Below, in pieces: positions 23,198 through 33,041 of a stretch of 64,000 bases of DNA. The DNA comes from Robiginitomaculum sp. (GTDB lineage: Bacteria > Pseudomonadota > Alphaproteobacteria > Caulobacterales > Maricaulaceae), in the NCBI GenBank assembly GCA_021776635.1, contig JAJFFN010000002.1:62001-126000 (forward strand), in the 5' to 3' direction. A program made the position numbers and the translations under genes. Below the pieces are notes generated by a model. The model was not told where the DNA came from and made no database searches. It saw only the letters and a program-made list of their open reading frames with translations. Position 1 is the first letter of the stretch. Each line of letters starts with the position of its first letter.

Positions 23198-25459
23198 ATG
23201 ATTACTGCTCATAAAACTAAATACACGCCTGTAAAATCACCACCTGTAAAAACACCAAGAGTGTTTTTAACTGCTTTATTCGGTTTATTTTTTACACTTG
23301 CTTCTGTTTTAACCGGTATAGGTGCTTTAATGGCACTTTCCGGTGATGAAGAGCAAGCAGCGAGCGCATTGCCGGCACTTTGGTCAAATTTAGCTTTGGT
23401 CATTATGCTCGGCATCTACTTGATTTATCGGCTTCGAACTGTGCTTTATAATTCTGATGTTAGCGACAGCGCGCCGCACCTCCATAGAAGGTTTGTATTG
23501 ATATTTTCCTTAGGCGCACTGCTGCCCGCTATTCTTGTTGGGGTGTTTTTTACAGCATTAATGAGTAAAAATTTAACAAATATTTTTGGTCCAACTGTTC
23601 GCCAAACTATGCAAAACTCAAGAGAAGTTTCCAACGCCTATTTACGTGAAGAAATAGAGGAAATATCCCAAGGTGTTTACGAAATTGCTGAGGATTTGAA
23701 CCGAGCAGAATCTACTTTGCCTAACCGAATTACTTATACGGCTTTTTTAATTAGCCAGGCTGTCTTTAGGGAATTTCCTGTTGTGTACGTTATCGATAGT
23801 CATGGGCGTATCCTATCCCAGGCGGAAGGCCCGCAATCTCCAAACTATGTATTGCCTAGCGTAGAGGCCATGAGCCGCGCCAAAGAAGGTTCACTGACGA
23901 TCACAAGCCGCAATGAAATAGATTTGTTGGTCGCACTTTTTAAACTCGAAGATTATACCGATGCATATTTATATACGGGGCGATATTTACGCGCAGGCGT
24001 TCTAACCAATATTGATAAAATAGATGAAGTTGAAGCGTCACTTGAAAGTTATTCAGGAAGCTACAAAGCCCTAAACAAAGTTTTTCTACTCACATATATT
24101 GAAGTCGCGCTCCTTATTCTTTTTGCTGCGATATGGTTGGGCTTGTTATTGGCTAACCGCATAGTGACCCCACTTGGCGAAATGGTGAATGCTGCGGAAA
24201 AAGTGCGCTCTGGTAATCTGAACACAAGGGTAAATGTGAGTGGCGTGTGGGATGAAATTAGTGATCTTGCAAATGCCTTTAACCGAATGACGAAGCAGTT
24301 ACATACCCAACGTAAAGACTTGGTTCTTGAACATGATATTTCCGAACAACGCCGAGAGTTTTCAGAAGCTGTACTATCGGGTGTTAGTGCTGGGGTCGTT
24401 GGCTTAACGCCAGAAGGAAAAATCACAATCATTAATAAATCTGCAGAAATATTGCTTGATGTTCGGTTAAATGATGTAGTGGGTGCACCTATTTCACTAA
24501 TATTGCCCAGTTTTTATCCAGCGTTCACCCAGGCTAAGGACAATATCCATAATCGTGCCGATGACCAAGTTAATTTGGAAACTTCAAGAGGAACACGAAA
24601 TTTAGATATAAGAATTTCGTCGTATAAAGGTGATCAACTTGAAACAGGTTGGGTGATTACTTTTGACGATATAACGCGCTTGGTTGCCGCACAAAGACAT
24701 TCTGCATGGCGTGAAGTTGCCCGACGAATAGCCCATGAAATAAAAAACCCTTTAACACCAATTCAGCTTTCAGCTGAGCGGTTAGAGCGAAAATTTCACC
24801 CAGAGATTAAAACAGATCCTGATACTTTTTCCAATTGTACAAAAACTATTATGCGACAAGTATCTAATTTAGGTAGGATGGTTGACGAATTTTCCGCATT
24901 TGCACGCATGCCTGCTCCTGTTTTGGAAACTGTCGGCTTAAATACAATTATCGAAGACACGCTCTTTGCATCTCGTGTCGCATTTCCAGATATTAAATTT
25001 ATTTATGATAAATCAAAAATAATTGAAACAGACGTATTTTGCGATGAGCGTTTGATATCTCAGGCTTTGACAAATATTTATAAAAATGCCGGTGAATCAA
25101 TTTCGCGAAGGCTAGAACAAACAGGACCGAAAAAATGGGATGGGTTAATCACTACAGTACTATCCATCAAAAAAGATATGATACATATTGATATTATTGA
25201 TAACGGGCAAGGATGGCCGGACCAAGATAGGGAACGTTTACTCGAACCTTATATGACGACCCGTGATGAAGGTTCAGGCCTAGGATTGGCAATCGTAAAA
25301 CGGATTATTGAAGACCATGGAGGTGATTTAGAATTAGTTAGAAAATCATCAAAAAGAACAGGCGCACATGTACGTATTAATTTACCAAAAATTGATGAGA
25401 CATCTACTTCAGAAAATCAAAAAAATCTAAAAGCTTCCTCAAATTCAGGAGAAAAATAG
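23198..25459 (+). CDS. ntrY: Membrane sensor kinase NtrY
   Basis: A 754-residue sensor kinase from the ATG at 23198; an in-frame TTG at 23153 would add 15 residues. Order: cytoplasmic start, helices near residues 20-80 and 95-130, a periplasmic sensor region, another helix (about 300-325), HAMP (LANRIVTPLGEMVNAAEKVRSGNL), PAS (about 390-500), H-box RRIAHEIKNPLTPI with His near 513, N-box and DNGQGWP/GSGLGLAIV G-boxes. NtrY pairs with NtrX and has been linked to nitrogen, redox and envelope responses in alphaproteobacteria. Gene order and domain layout are standard. Confidence 0.92.
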   Translation: MITAHKTKYTPVKSPPVKTPRVFLTALFGLFFTLASVLTGIGALMALSGDEEQAASALPALWSNLALVIMLGIYLIYRLRTVLYNSDVSDSAPHLHRRFVLIFSLGALLPAILVGVFFTALMSKNLTNIFGPTVRQTMQNSREVSNAYLREEIEEISQGVYEIAEDLNRAESTLPNRITYTAFLISQAVFREFPVVYVIDSHGRILSQAEGPQSPNYVLPSVEAMSRAKEGSLTITSRNEIDLLVALFKLEDYTDAYLYTGRYLRAGVLTNIDKIDEVEASLESYSGSYKALNKVFLLTYIEVALLILFAAIWLGLLLANRIVTPLGEMVNAAEKVRSGNLNTRVNVSGVWDEISDLANAFNRMTKQLHTQRKDLVLEHDISEQRREFSEAVLSGVSAGVVGLTPEGKITIINKSAEILLDVRLNDVVGAPISLILPSFYPAFTQAKDNIHNRADDQVNLETSRGTRNLDIRISSYKGDQLETGWVITFDDITRLVAAQRHSAWREVARRIAHEIKNPLTPIQLSAERLERKFHPEIKTDPDTFSNCTKTIMRQVSNLGRMVDEFSAFARMPAPVLETVGLNTIIEDTLFASRVAFPDIKFIYDKSKIIETDVFCDERLISQALTNIYKNAGESISRRLEQTGPKKWDGLITTVLSIKKDMIHIDIIDNGQGWPDQDRERLLEPYMTTRDEGSGLGLAIVKRIIEDHGGDLELVRKSSKRTGAHVRINLPKIDETSTSENQKNLKASSNSGEK

Positions 25460-25461
25460 TC

Positions 25462-26847
25462 ATGAGTTTTGAAATACTAGTTGTTGAAGATGAAGATGAT
25501 ATAAGAAATTTAATTGCGGGCATACTTTCTGATGATGGCTATCCAGTGCGTGAGGCCGGCGGGAGTGAACAGGCGCTAAACGAGTTTAAGTCACGTAAAC
25601 CCTCTCTAGTAATAATGGATGTTTGGCTCAAAGGCTCTGACCTGGACGGTATTGAGTTGATGGAAATATTCAAGAAAACGGATCCAGATATTCCTATTAT
25701 TATTATCAGCGGTCACGGAACGGTTGAAACAGCCGTTTCCGCCATCCGTAAAGGTGCCTATGACTATATTGTCAAACCATTTCAAAGTGAGAAATTGCTT
25801 ATTACGGCAAAGCGAGCAATGGAAGCCGTAAAATTACGCCAAGAAAATGCAGATTTAAAAGGCAGAGCAATATTGGAAGAAAGCTTGATCGGGGGTTCTT
25901 CCGTCATTTGCCAGATAAGGCAAAAGATAGACAGAATAGCACCAACAAATAGTCGCGTATTAATTTCTGGCCCATCAGGTGCTGGCAAAGAGCTAATCGC
26001 AAGATTATTACACGCTAAGTCTGATAGGTCGAGTGGGCCGTTTCATGCTGTCAATGCAGCCTCTATGGTACCGGAAAGAGTTGAAGAAGAACTATTTGGT
26101 ATTGAAGATGAAAATGGAAATGCACTAAAAACAGGATTATTGGAGCGAGCACATTACGGCACCTTGTATTTAGATGAAGTCGCAGACATGCCAAATGAAA
26201 CACAAAGTAAATTATTACGGCTTTTGGTAAACCAAAGATTTAGAAGGGTGAGAGGACAAAAAGACGTTCAAGTAGATGTCCGAGTTATTACTTCAACCTC
26301 TAGAAATTTAGAGAAAGAAACCAAATTAGGCCAATTCCGTGAAGACTTATATCACAGACTTAATGTAATGCCTGTCACTGCACCAGCCTTAATGGAACGA
26401 CGTGAAGATATTCCAGAGCTCGTCGATTATTTTATCAATAAACTAACATCTTCAACAGGGTTGCCATCTCGGAAGATTGGCGAAGATGCGATGGCAGCAT
26501 TACAAGCGCATGATTGGCCTGGAAATGTACGCCAATTAAAAAACAATGTTGAGAGATTACTTATCTTAGCTGGTGGTGAACAAGGTGAACCTATAACCCT
26601 TAAATCTTTGCCAGAGGAAGTCTCAGTAGTACGGCATACCTCAACTGCACAAAATAGTGATAAAATAGTAGCCATGCCATTACGTGATGCTAGAGAGCAT
26701 TTTGAACGTGAGTATTTACAGGTGCAAATCGAGAGATTTGGTGGTAATATTTCAAGAACGGCAGCATTTGTTGGCATGGAAAGGTCTGCTTTACACCGTA
26801 AGTTAAAGTCTTTGGGGATACATTCGTCCACAAAAACAACCAGTTAA
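25462..26847 (+). CDS. ntrX: Response regulator NtrX (no GAFTGA motif)
   Basis: The 461-residue partner of NtrY has a receiver (1-120; Asp53 in IMDVWL, Lys in VKPF), an AAA+ domain with intact Walker A (GPSGAGKELIARLLH) and Walker B (GTLYLDEVADMP), FREDLYHRL, and a C-terminal Fis-type helix-turn-helix (GGNISRTAAFVGMERSALHRKLKSL). Where sigma-54 activators have GAFTGA it reads FGIEDENGNALKTGLLERA, so direct sigma-54 activation is unlikely; loss of this loop is usual among alphaproteobacterial NtrX proteins. It starts 2 bases after ntrY. Confidence 0.93.
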   Translation: MSFEILVVEDEDDIRNLIAGILSDDGYPVREAGGSEQALNEFKSRKPSLVIMDVWLKGSDLDGIELMEIFKKTDPDIPIIIISGHGTVETAVSAIRKGAYDYIVKPFQSEKLLITAKRAMEAVKLRQENADLKGRAILEESLIGGSSVICQIRQKIDRIAPTNSRVLISGPSGAGKELIARLLHAKSDRSSGPFHAVNAASMVPERVEEELFGIEDENGNALKTGLLERAHYGTLYLDEVADMPNETQSKLLRLLVNQRFRRVRGQKDVQVDVRVITSTSRNLEKETKLGQFREDLYHRLNVMPVTAPALMERREDIPELVDYFINKLTSSTGLPSRKIGEDAMAALQAHDWPGNVRQLKNNVERLLILAGGEQGEPITLKSLPEEVSVVRHTSTAQNSDKIVAMPLRDAREHFEREYLQVQIERFGGNISRTAAFVGMERSALHRKLKSLGIHSSTKTTS

Positions 26848-26862
26848 TACAAGGCGAACAAC

Positions 26863-28236
26863 ATGGACATAATAATTTGCGGTGCAGGCAGGGTTGGTTA
26901 CGGTATTGCGCGACGTTTGTCTTCGGAAAACAATTCTGTAACCGTTGTAGATTTATCAGCAGAACTTATTCAAACAATATCTACGGATTTGGATGTTCGC
27001 GGTATAGTGGGGCACGGCGCACACCCGAGCATATTAAAGAAAGCGGGTGCTGATAATGCGGATATGATTATTGCTGTGACTTATTCAGACGAAGTCAACA
27101 TGGTCGCATGCCAAATATGCCATTCATTATTTGGTACGCCAATTAAAATTGCGCGCGTTCGCGCACAGGACTACCTAGAAGAAAAATGGCAAGACTTATA
27201 TTCCCGTGAAAATATGCCGATCGATATAATAATTTCCCCGGAGATAGAAATAGGTAAGGCAATTCTGCGTCGATTAAATACGCCTGGCGCATTTGATGTT
27301 GTACCTTTTGGCAATGGGTTGGTGCAATTAATCGGTATTCAAGTCGATGCAAAATGCCCAATAACAAATATGCCTATTCAACAAATAAGTGAGCTGTTTC
27401 CAAATTTAAAAGCATCAATAGTCGGTGTGTTCAGAGACGGACAGTTTTTTGCTCCAGATCCTGATGATCAACTCGATATAGGCGACAATGCATATTTTGT
27501 AGTAGAATCTGCACATGCTAGCAGGTTGTTGGAAATTATTGGCACATATGAAGAGAAAGCTCGGCATGTTGTTATTTTTGGGGGAGGTAATGTTGGTTCT
27601 TACGTAGCCAGAGAGTTGGAAAAAGTGTCTGGCGTTCGTGTTCGTATTATAGAAGCTGACAAAGACCGAGCTGAGGCTACTGCTGAAGATTTGAAAAATA
27701 CTGTTGTATTGTGTGGGGATGCCTTAAGTGCTACAGTACAAGAAGAAGCTGGTGTACGTGATGCGCAAGGCGTTTTATGCCTAACGAATGATGACAAAAC
27801 GAATATCATTGCAGGTATTATGGCTAAATCATTTGGTGCTGGACAGGTCTTTAGTCTCATTAATGATATATCATTGCTAGATATAAAAGCATCTCTAGAT
27901 CTTGATATGATTATTGACCCGCGCGCAACGACAGTATCGTCTATCTTGCGTCATGTCCGTAAAGGGCGCATACTTGATGTCTTTGCACTTGAGGGCGGTG
28001 CAGCAGAGGTTATGGAGGGAGAAGTACTCGATACATCACCGCTGTCCGGAAAACTTTTACAAGAAACAGTGATACCCGACGGTATTGTTATCGGGGCCAT
28101 TATACGAAACGGTAATGTTTTGTTGCCAAATGCAGATTTGGTAATACAAACTCGAGACAGAATTGTGCTACTCTCGGATATAGCGGCTTTAAAGAATGTT
28201 GAACAATTATTCCGTGTCAGTGCTGATTACTTTTAG
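26863..28236 (+). CDS. trkA: Trk potassium uptake regulatory protein TrkA
   Basis: Cytoplasmic NAD(H)-binding gate of Trk potassium channels. The 457 residues comprise two RCK units, each a Rossmann fold plus a TrkA-C domain: GAGRVGYGIARRLSSENNSVTVVD at residues 4-27 and VVIFGGGNVGSYVARELE near 230, with C-terminal subdomains near 140-220 and 370-450. It follows ntrX after 15 bases; ntrX-trkA is the conserved alphaproteobacterial order. Confidence 0.95.
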   Translation: MDIIICGAGRVGYGIARRLSSENNSVTVVDLSAELIQTISTDLDVRGIVGHGAHPSILKKAGADNADMIIAVTYSDEVNMVACQICHSLFGTPIKIARVRAQDYLEEKWQDLYSRENMPIDIIISPEIEIGKAILRRLNTPGAFDVVPFGNGLVQLIGIQVDAKCPITNMPIQQISELFPNLKASIVGVFRDGQFFAPDPDDQLDIGDNAYFVVESAHASRLLEIIGTYEEKARHVVIFGGGNVGSYVARELEKVSGVRVRIIEADKDRAEATAEDLKNTVVLCGDALSATVQEEAGVRDAQGVLCLTNDDKTNIIAGIMAKSFGAGQVFSLINDISLLDIKASLDLDMIIDPRATTVSSILRHVRKGRILDVFALEGGAAEVMEGEVLDTSPLSGKLLQETVIPDGIVIGAIIRNGNVLLPNADLVIQTRDRIVLLSDIAALKNVEQLFRVSADYF

Positions 28237-28263
28237 GTTTAGACGAAAAAGGGAAATGTGAAA

Positions 28264-29697
28264 ATGGCGTATTCACGGATTTTTCTTTGGCTTGGTTATG
28301 CGTTGGTTTCTTGTGCAGTACTCATGTTAGTGTCCGCATTGGGTGGCCTAGTATTTAGAGAATTTCCAGAAGCCCAATTGTTTTTGTCTCTTGCATTTAT
28401 CGTTGGTGTAATTGGGTTAATCATTATTTTTGTTGGTCAAAATGCACCTACGCATGAAAGCACGCGTGATGCCCTAGTGTTTCTCGTATTTTTCTGGCTT
28501 CTGGTGCCTGTAATTACATGTTTGCCTTTTTTGTCATTACCCGAAATCAATAGCTTTGCTCTCGCCTATTTTGAAGCTTCTTCTGCAACAACGACGACTG
28601 GTGCATCAACTTTAGCTCCTGATTTATTACCTAAATCGTTCTTGTTGTGGCGCGCTCTCTTGCAATGGAGTGGTGGTGTTATGGTGGCTACATTTGCAGT
28701 CGTTATTTTAGCCGCCCTTAATTTAACGGGAATCGGTGAACATCGATCATCTTTGTTCACATTACGCCGCGGTGAAATATTTTCACGCTTACTTGGTATT
28801 GGAAAATTGATTGCGCTACTTTACGCTATTATTGCAACCATCTGCTTCGTTTTTCTTGTTATTTCAGGAACGCCAATATTTGAAGCAATTTGTTTAGGGT
28901 TAAGCGCAGTATCGACAGGCGGATTAGTACCCCGAAGTGGACACATGGCAGAATACGTTTCTGGCATAGGTGGTATAGTTCTAGCAATCACATGTTTACT
29001 TGGCGCAGCAAATGTCTCCGTTTTGTGGGATTTATTGCGGAGAAGAAACGCTGTGTCTTTGCGCGAAACGTTTCTGAATATTGAACATAGGGGAATATTT
29101 GTAATCATAGCCATTATGGTTTTGGCAGGGTTTTTATCAACTGGTGCCGCCCATTTATATACTGTACTTGTCGAAGCTGTCTTTATGGCCAGTTCAACAG
29201 GATTTGATTATCATGTTATAGGGATTGACATGGTACCCAGTACATTATTAATCGCATTCGTATTGATTGGTGGGTCAGCATTGTCTACGGCAGGCGGCCT
29301 TAAAATCATACGAATATTGCTACTATTTCGTCATTTACGAACTGAAATAGATCGTATGAGCCATCCTTCGCGCGTCATGCCGGTTAAATTCCAAGGGCGC
29401 ACCATCAACGACAAAGCGTTTTTATCAATATGGATGTACTTTTTTGGCTATACTTTGGTTTTCGCTTTAGGCATTACGGCTTTGGGCGCGTCTGGCCTTG
29501 AATTTACACAAGCCGTGTCTGCAAGTGCTTCAGCTTTATCAAACACAGGGCCTTTGTTAGCAGCGACCAACCCTGAAATAGCTTATAGCGATATGAATGT
29601 GCTTTCTTTGTCGATTTTAACCGTCATAATGTTACTTGGTCGCATTGAAGTTTTGGCAGTTTTTGCTGTAATAGCGCCATCTTTTTGGCAAAATTAA
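28264..29697 (+). CDS. trkH: Trk potassium transporter, membrane subunit TrkH/TrkG
   Basis: Ion-conducting partner of TrkA. I prefer the ATG at 28264, which sits 9 bases after GGGA, over the GTG two codons earlier. The 477-residue protein has four M1-P-M2-like repeats; selectivity-filter segments are visible as SATTTTGAST, SAVSTGGLVP, ASSTGFDY and SALSNTGP. It is separated from trkA by 27 bases. Having trkH between trkA and hfq fits an operon. A 110-bp gap to hfq holds nothing I can name. Confidence 0.93.
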   Translation: MAYSRIFLWLGYALVSCAVLMLVSALGGLVFREFPEAQLFLSLAFIVGVIGLIIIFVGQNAPTHESTRDALVFLVFFWLLVPVITCLPFLSLPEINSFALAYFEASSATTTTGASTLAPDLLPKSFLLWRALLQWSGGVMVATFAVVILAALNLTGIGEHRSSLFTLRRGEIFSRLLGIGKLIALLYAIIATICFVFLVISGTPIFEAICLGLSAVSTGGLVPRSGHMAEYVSGIGGIVLAITCLLGAANVSVLWDLLRRRNAVSLRETFLNIEHRGIFVIIAIMVLAGFLSTGAAHLYTVLVEAVFMASSTGFDYHVIGIDMVPSTLLIAFVLIGGSALSTAGGLKIIRILLLFRHLRTEIDRMSHPSRVMPVKFQGRTINDKAFLSIWMYFFGYTLVFALGITALGASGLEFTQAVSASASALSNTGPLLAATNPEIAYSDMNVLSLSILTVIMLLGRIEVLAVFAVIAPSFWQN

Positions 29698-29806
29698 TAT
29701 TGCAGCCATATTTTTTTAAAAACATTACAATTCTACCTTGCTTTATAGCGCTGATGGGCTTTAGGTAGGCATTACGGGGATGTGTAAAAGAAAAAAGGAA
29801 TAAGAC

Positions 29807-30052
29807 ATGTCTGGTGAGAAAAGACAAAATCTGCAAGATACATTTTTAAATTCAGTCCGCAAATCGAAAACACCATTGACCATTTTTTTGATGAACGGTG
29901 TTAAATTGAGTGGGGTCGTAACTTGGTTCGATAATTTTTGTGTGCTTCTGCGCCGTGATGGTCAAGTACAGTTAGTTTACAAGCACGCCATATCAACAAT
30001 TATGCCTATGGAACCGGTATCATTATTTGCTGCAGAAACTGAAGATGACTAG
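29807..30052 (+). CDS. hfq: RNA chaperone Hfq
   Basis: Sm-like hexameric protein that pairs small RNAs with mRNAs. The 81-residue product has the Sm1 motif (NLQDTFLN ... [24 protein letters not shown]) and the Sm2 motif YKHAIST, with a short acidic tail. AAAGGAA precedes the ATG by 7 bases. It lies 12 bases before hflX, the classic pair. Its presence makes Hfq-dependent regulation by small RNAs, such as the candidate at 38330, mechanistically possible here. Confidence 0.97.
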   Translation: MSGEKRQNLQDTFLNSVRKSKTPLTIFLMNGVKLSGVVTWFDNFCVLLRRDGQVQLVYKHAISTIMPMEPVSLFAAETEDD

Positions 30053-30064
30053 ACGATTGGGCTT

Positions 30065-31360
30065 ATGATTGAAATCGAAGCTAGGCCGCAACTTGCTTTG
30101 GTGTTGCACCCTGTAATTGGCCGTGAGGGCCCGCAACACTCTAAATTAAAGCTAGAAGAAGCCAGTTTATTAGCTGCAGCGCTTGGTGTGGAAGTATGTA
30201 ATGAATTGGCGATTACAGTACGAGAAGTTAAAGCAAGTAATTATTTTGGCAGTGGGAAGATTAACGAAATTTCTGCTATAATAGCTGAACATGATATCAA
30301 TCTTATAGTTATCAATTCTGCTCTTGCACCCATTCAGCAAAGAAACTTGGAAAAACTTTGGAATGCTAAAGTCATTGACCGTACTGGTCTGATATTGGAA
30401 ATTTTTGCGCTTCGTGCAGCCACCAAAGAAGGTCGGTTACAAGTAGAATTAGCCCGCCTTGCCTATGAGCGTTCACGCCTAGTGAGAACGTGGACACACT
30501 TGGAACGTCAAAGAGGTGGGCAGGGTTTTTTGGCAGGACCAGGTGAAACACAAATCGAATCTGATCGCCGGATGTTGGCCGATAAAATTGGGAAACTACA
30601 AAAAGATTTAAGACAAGTACACAGGACAAGAGCCTTACAACGGACAAAGCGGAAACGTGCACCAGAACGCGTGGTCGCTTTGGTTGGATATACCAATGCC
30701 GGCAAATCATCACTTTTCAACAGATTGACAGAGGGCGGCGTATTAGAAAAAGATATGTTGTTCGCTACTCTTGACACGACACACAGGATATTATCGTTAC
30801 CGAGCGGGCAAAATGCCGTTATGTCTGACACAGTTGGTTTTATATCCGACTTGCCTACTGACCTTGTGGATGCATTCCGCGCGACCTTAGAGGAAGTTAA
30901 AGAGGCCGATCTGCTTATTCATGTGCGCGACATATCTGACCCACTTAGTGAACAGCACAAACAAGACGTTTTGCAAATACTAGATTCCATAGATGCAGGT
31001 CAAAACCATGGGCAATCCATGATAGAAGTTTTGAACAAAATAGACCTGGTCACCGATGAACTCCGTGCATCCTTGAAAGGAAAGAGCAAGCAAAATCAAA
31101 GTGTTTTTTTGATTTCCTGCACTAAAAATAGTGGCTTAGACACATTACTGGAAAGCATTGAAAGTGACCTATCCAAGGCTGATCATGTCGTAAATGTTAT
31201 TATTCAGCCAAAAGACATGCAAGTTCGAGCTTGGCTGCATCAACACGGCAATGTTTTGGATGAACAAATTTCAAAGCAAGGTGACTGTAAAATGCGAGTG
31301 CGCTTAACACCTGTGGATGCAGGAAAACTCCACACACATAATCCGCAAGTTTTCATCTAA
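30065..31360 (+). CDS. hflX: Ribosome-associated GTPase HflX
   Basis: A 431-residue GTPase that splits stalled 70S ribosomes under stress in studied species. The N-terminal HflX domain includes NYFGSGKINEI and the glycine-rich RGGQGFLAGPGETQIESDRR helix. The G domain has G1 GYTNAGKSSLFNRL, G3 DTVGFISDLP and G4 NKID; a short C-terminal domain follows. It is directly downstream of hfq and is convergent with mazG, with 5 bases between the two stops. Confidence 0.96.
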   Translation: MIEIEARPQLALVLHPVIGREGPQHSKLKLEEASLLAAALGVEVCNELAITVREVKASNYFGSGKINEISAIIAEHDINLIVINSALAPIQQRNLEKLWNAKVIDRTGLILEIFALRAATKEGRLQVELARLAYERSRLVRTWTHLERQRGGQGFLAGPGETQIESDRRMLADKIGKLQKDLRQVHRTRALQRTKRKRAPERVVALVGYTNAGKSSLFNRLTEGGVLEKDMLFATLDTTHRILSLPSGQNAVMSDTVGFISDLPTDLVDAFRATLEEVKEADLLIHVRDISDPLSEQHKQDVLQILDSIDAGQNHGQSMIEVLNKIDLVTDELRASLKGKSKQNQSVFLISCTKNSGLDTLLESIESDLSKADHVVNVIIQPKDMQVRAWLHQHGNVLDEQISKQGDCKMRVRLTPVDAGKLHTHNPQVFI

Positions 31361-31365
31361 ATATA

Positions 31366-32178
31366 CTACAGTCCAGACTTTTTTGCGGCTTGGTAGAGTT
31401 CTTCTAGGGCAGTTAAATCCATGCTTTCCAAATCTTTGTTCGCATGCTTTTCAATAAATCTAAAACGTCGGATGAATTTTTTATTACAGTCGCGCAGCGC
31501 ATGTTCAGGATCTACGCCCAATTTTCTGGCAAGATTGGAAACTGCAAAAATCAAATCTCCAACTTCCTCGTGAATACGAGCATGTCCTTCCTTATTTTCA
31601 TAAGCTTCAACAATTTCACTGGACTCTTCGATTATTTTAGCAATCACTTGTTCTGGCCGCTCCCAATCAAATCCAACTCTTGCCGCACGTTTTTGCAACT
31701 TATCTGCCCGCGTGAGTGCCGGTAAGGACAACGCAACACCATCTAATATTGAAGTATTTTTATTTTGTTTTTCAGCACGTTCTTTAGCTTTCAATGCTTC
31801 CCAAGCGACTGTTTGCGTTTTGCTGTCACGTTCTTTTTCACCTCCAAATACATGGGGGTGGCGAGCAATCATTTTTCTTACAAGACCGTCGCAAATGGCA
31901 TCAAAATCAAATATATTTTGTTCTTCTGCCATGCGTGCGTGAAACACGACTTGCAGTAACAAATCGCCGAGCTCCTCCTTAAGGTCGGCCATATCATTAC
32001 GCTCAATTGCATCGTTCACTTCATAGGCTTCTTCAATTGTATACGGTGCGATTGACTTAAAAGTTTGCTCTATGTCCCACGGACACCCTGTTTTTGGATT
32101 GCGCAACCGAGACATCATAGTCAGTAATCTTTGACGTGGTGTATCGCCCAAACTTGTTGCCACCTCTTTGATATTCAT
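31366..32178 (-). CDS. mazG: Nucleoside triphosphate pyrophosphohydrolase MazG
   Basis: House-cleaning all-alpha NTP pyrophosphatase. The 270 residues contain two MazG domains. The first opens RLRNPKTGCPWDIEQTFKSIAPYTIEEAYE and includes the metal-binding ELGDLLLQVVFHA; the second holds KIIEESSEIVEAYE and EEVGDLIFAVSNLARK. Its start codon overlaps the ccmD stop (ATGA), so it may be read through from the ccm genes. mazG following hflX is usual in alphaproteobacteria, here in convergent orientation. Confidence 0.95.
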   Translation of the reverse strand: MNIKEVATSLGDTPRQRLLTMMSRLRNPKTGCPWDIEQTFKSIAPYTIEEAYEVNDAIERNDMADLKEELGDLLLQVVFHARMAEEQNIFDFDAICDGLVRKMIARHPHVFGGEKERDSKTQTVAWEALKAKERAEKQNKNTSILDGVALSLPALTRADKLQKRAARVGFDWERPEQVIAKIIEESSEIVEAYENKEGHARIHEEVGDLIFAVSNLARKLGVDPEHALRDCNKKFIRRFRFIEKHANKDLESMDLTALEELYQAAKKSGL

Positions 32179-32300
32179 TTAGGGCGCTGCGCATTTCGCC
32201 GTAACGTCGTGATAGTAAATGCTAATAACACGGCAATAGATACCCCGTAGCACGTCCATACATAAAAACTATATTTTCCAAAATCAGGGATAAATTCCAT
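32175..32300 (-). CDS. ccmD: Heme exporter protein CcmD
   Basis: A 41-residue membrane protein. It starts MEFIPDFGKYSFYVW, the CcmD signature, has one helix (about residues 11-32) and a basic C-terminal end (TTLRRNAQRPK). CcmD is needed to release holo-CcmE from the CcmABC transporter. It overlaps the ccmC stop by one base (TAATG) and the mazG start by the ATGA overlap, so the reading frame is fully constrained by its neighbours. Confidence 0.92.
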   Translation of the reverse strand: MEFIPDFGKYSFYVWTCYGVSIAVLLAFTITTLRRNAQRPK

Positions 32301-33037
32301 TAGAGTTTCTCCATTTTGGTCGTGGAAACAGTTGGTTTTTTACGCTGAACCTGTGCATCTGCAATAGAATTTAATACTGTATTCAAAACCACCCAACCTA
32401 AAAAAAATGTATACCCCAATGCCATTAGAGCCAGCGGTAATGCCATTGAACTAGGCAAGCCAGGTGCGTCTGGCATTGAATATGAAGATGTTTGGTGAAG
32501 CGTATTCCACCAATCTACAGAAAATTTTATAATCGGTAGATTTATTGAACCGACCATCGCGACCAAACCAGCAATCCTTGCGGCCCGTTTTTTGTCGTCA
32601 ACACTGGACCACACGGCCATATAACCAATAAAAAGGAATAACAATATAAGCGTTGAAGTCATGCGTCCATCCCATTGCCAATATGTCCCCCAACTTGTCT
32701 TGCCCCATAAACTCCCTGTTATCAAACCTAGGGCCGTAAAGGCTGCACCAGGAAGGGCGAGGGCGCGCGCTAATTCATCAGAGAGAGGATGACGCCAAAT
32801 ATAGGCCAGAAGACTTGCAATAGCCATGCCTGCATAAGCACCCATACCGATAATGACTGCTGGTACATGAACATACATAATGCGGACACTATGGCCTTGC
32901 AATTGATCCTCGGGAGAGTTGAACAGGCCAAAATAAAGACCACTGCTAATAAAGAAAAATGCAAGTAAGCCAAAAAGCGGTGTAACAATATTTGCAAATT
33001 TTTTAAACCGCATAGGGTTTGCTAAAAAATTGATCAT
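32300..33037 (-). CDS. ccmC: Heme exporter membrane subunit CcmC
   Basis: Six-helix inner-membrane protein that delivers heme to CcmE. The 245 residues include the tryptophan-rich WGTYWQWDGRMTSTLILLFL segment and flanking conserved histidines (YVHVPAVIIGMG; WWNTLHQTSSY). It sits between ccmB, with 4 bases between them, and ccmD in the order A-B-C-D on the minus strand. Confidence 0.95.
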   Translation of the reverse strand: MINFLANPMRFKKFANIVTPLFGLLAFFFISSGLYFGLFNSPEDQLQGHSVRIMYVHVPAVIIGMGAYAGMAIASLLAYIWRHPLSDELARALALPGAAFTALGLITGSLWGKTSWGTYWQWDGRMTSTLILLFLFIGYMAVWSSVDDKKRAARIAGLVAMVGSINLPIIKFSVDWWNTLHQTSSYSMPDAPGLPSSMALPLALMALGYTFFLGWVVLNTVLNSIADAQVQRKKPTVSTTKMEKL

Positions 33038-33041
33038 ATCT

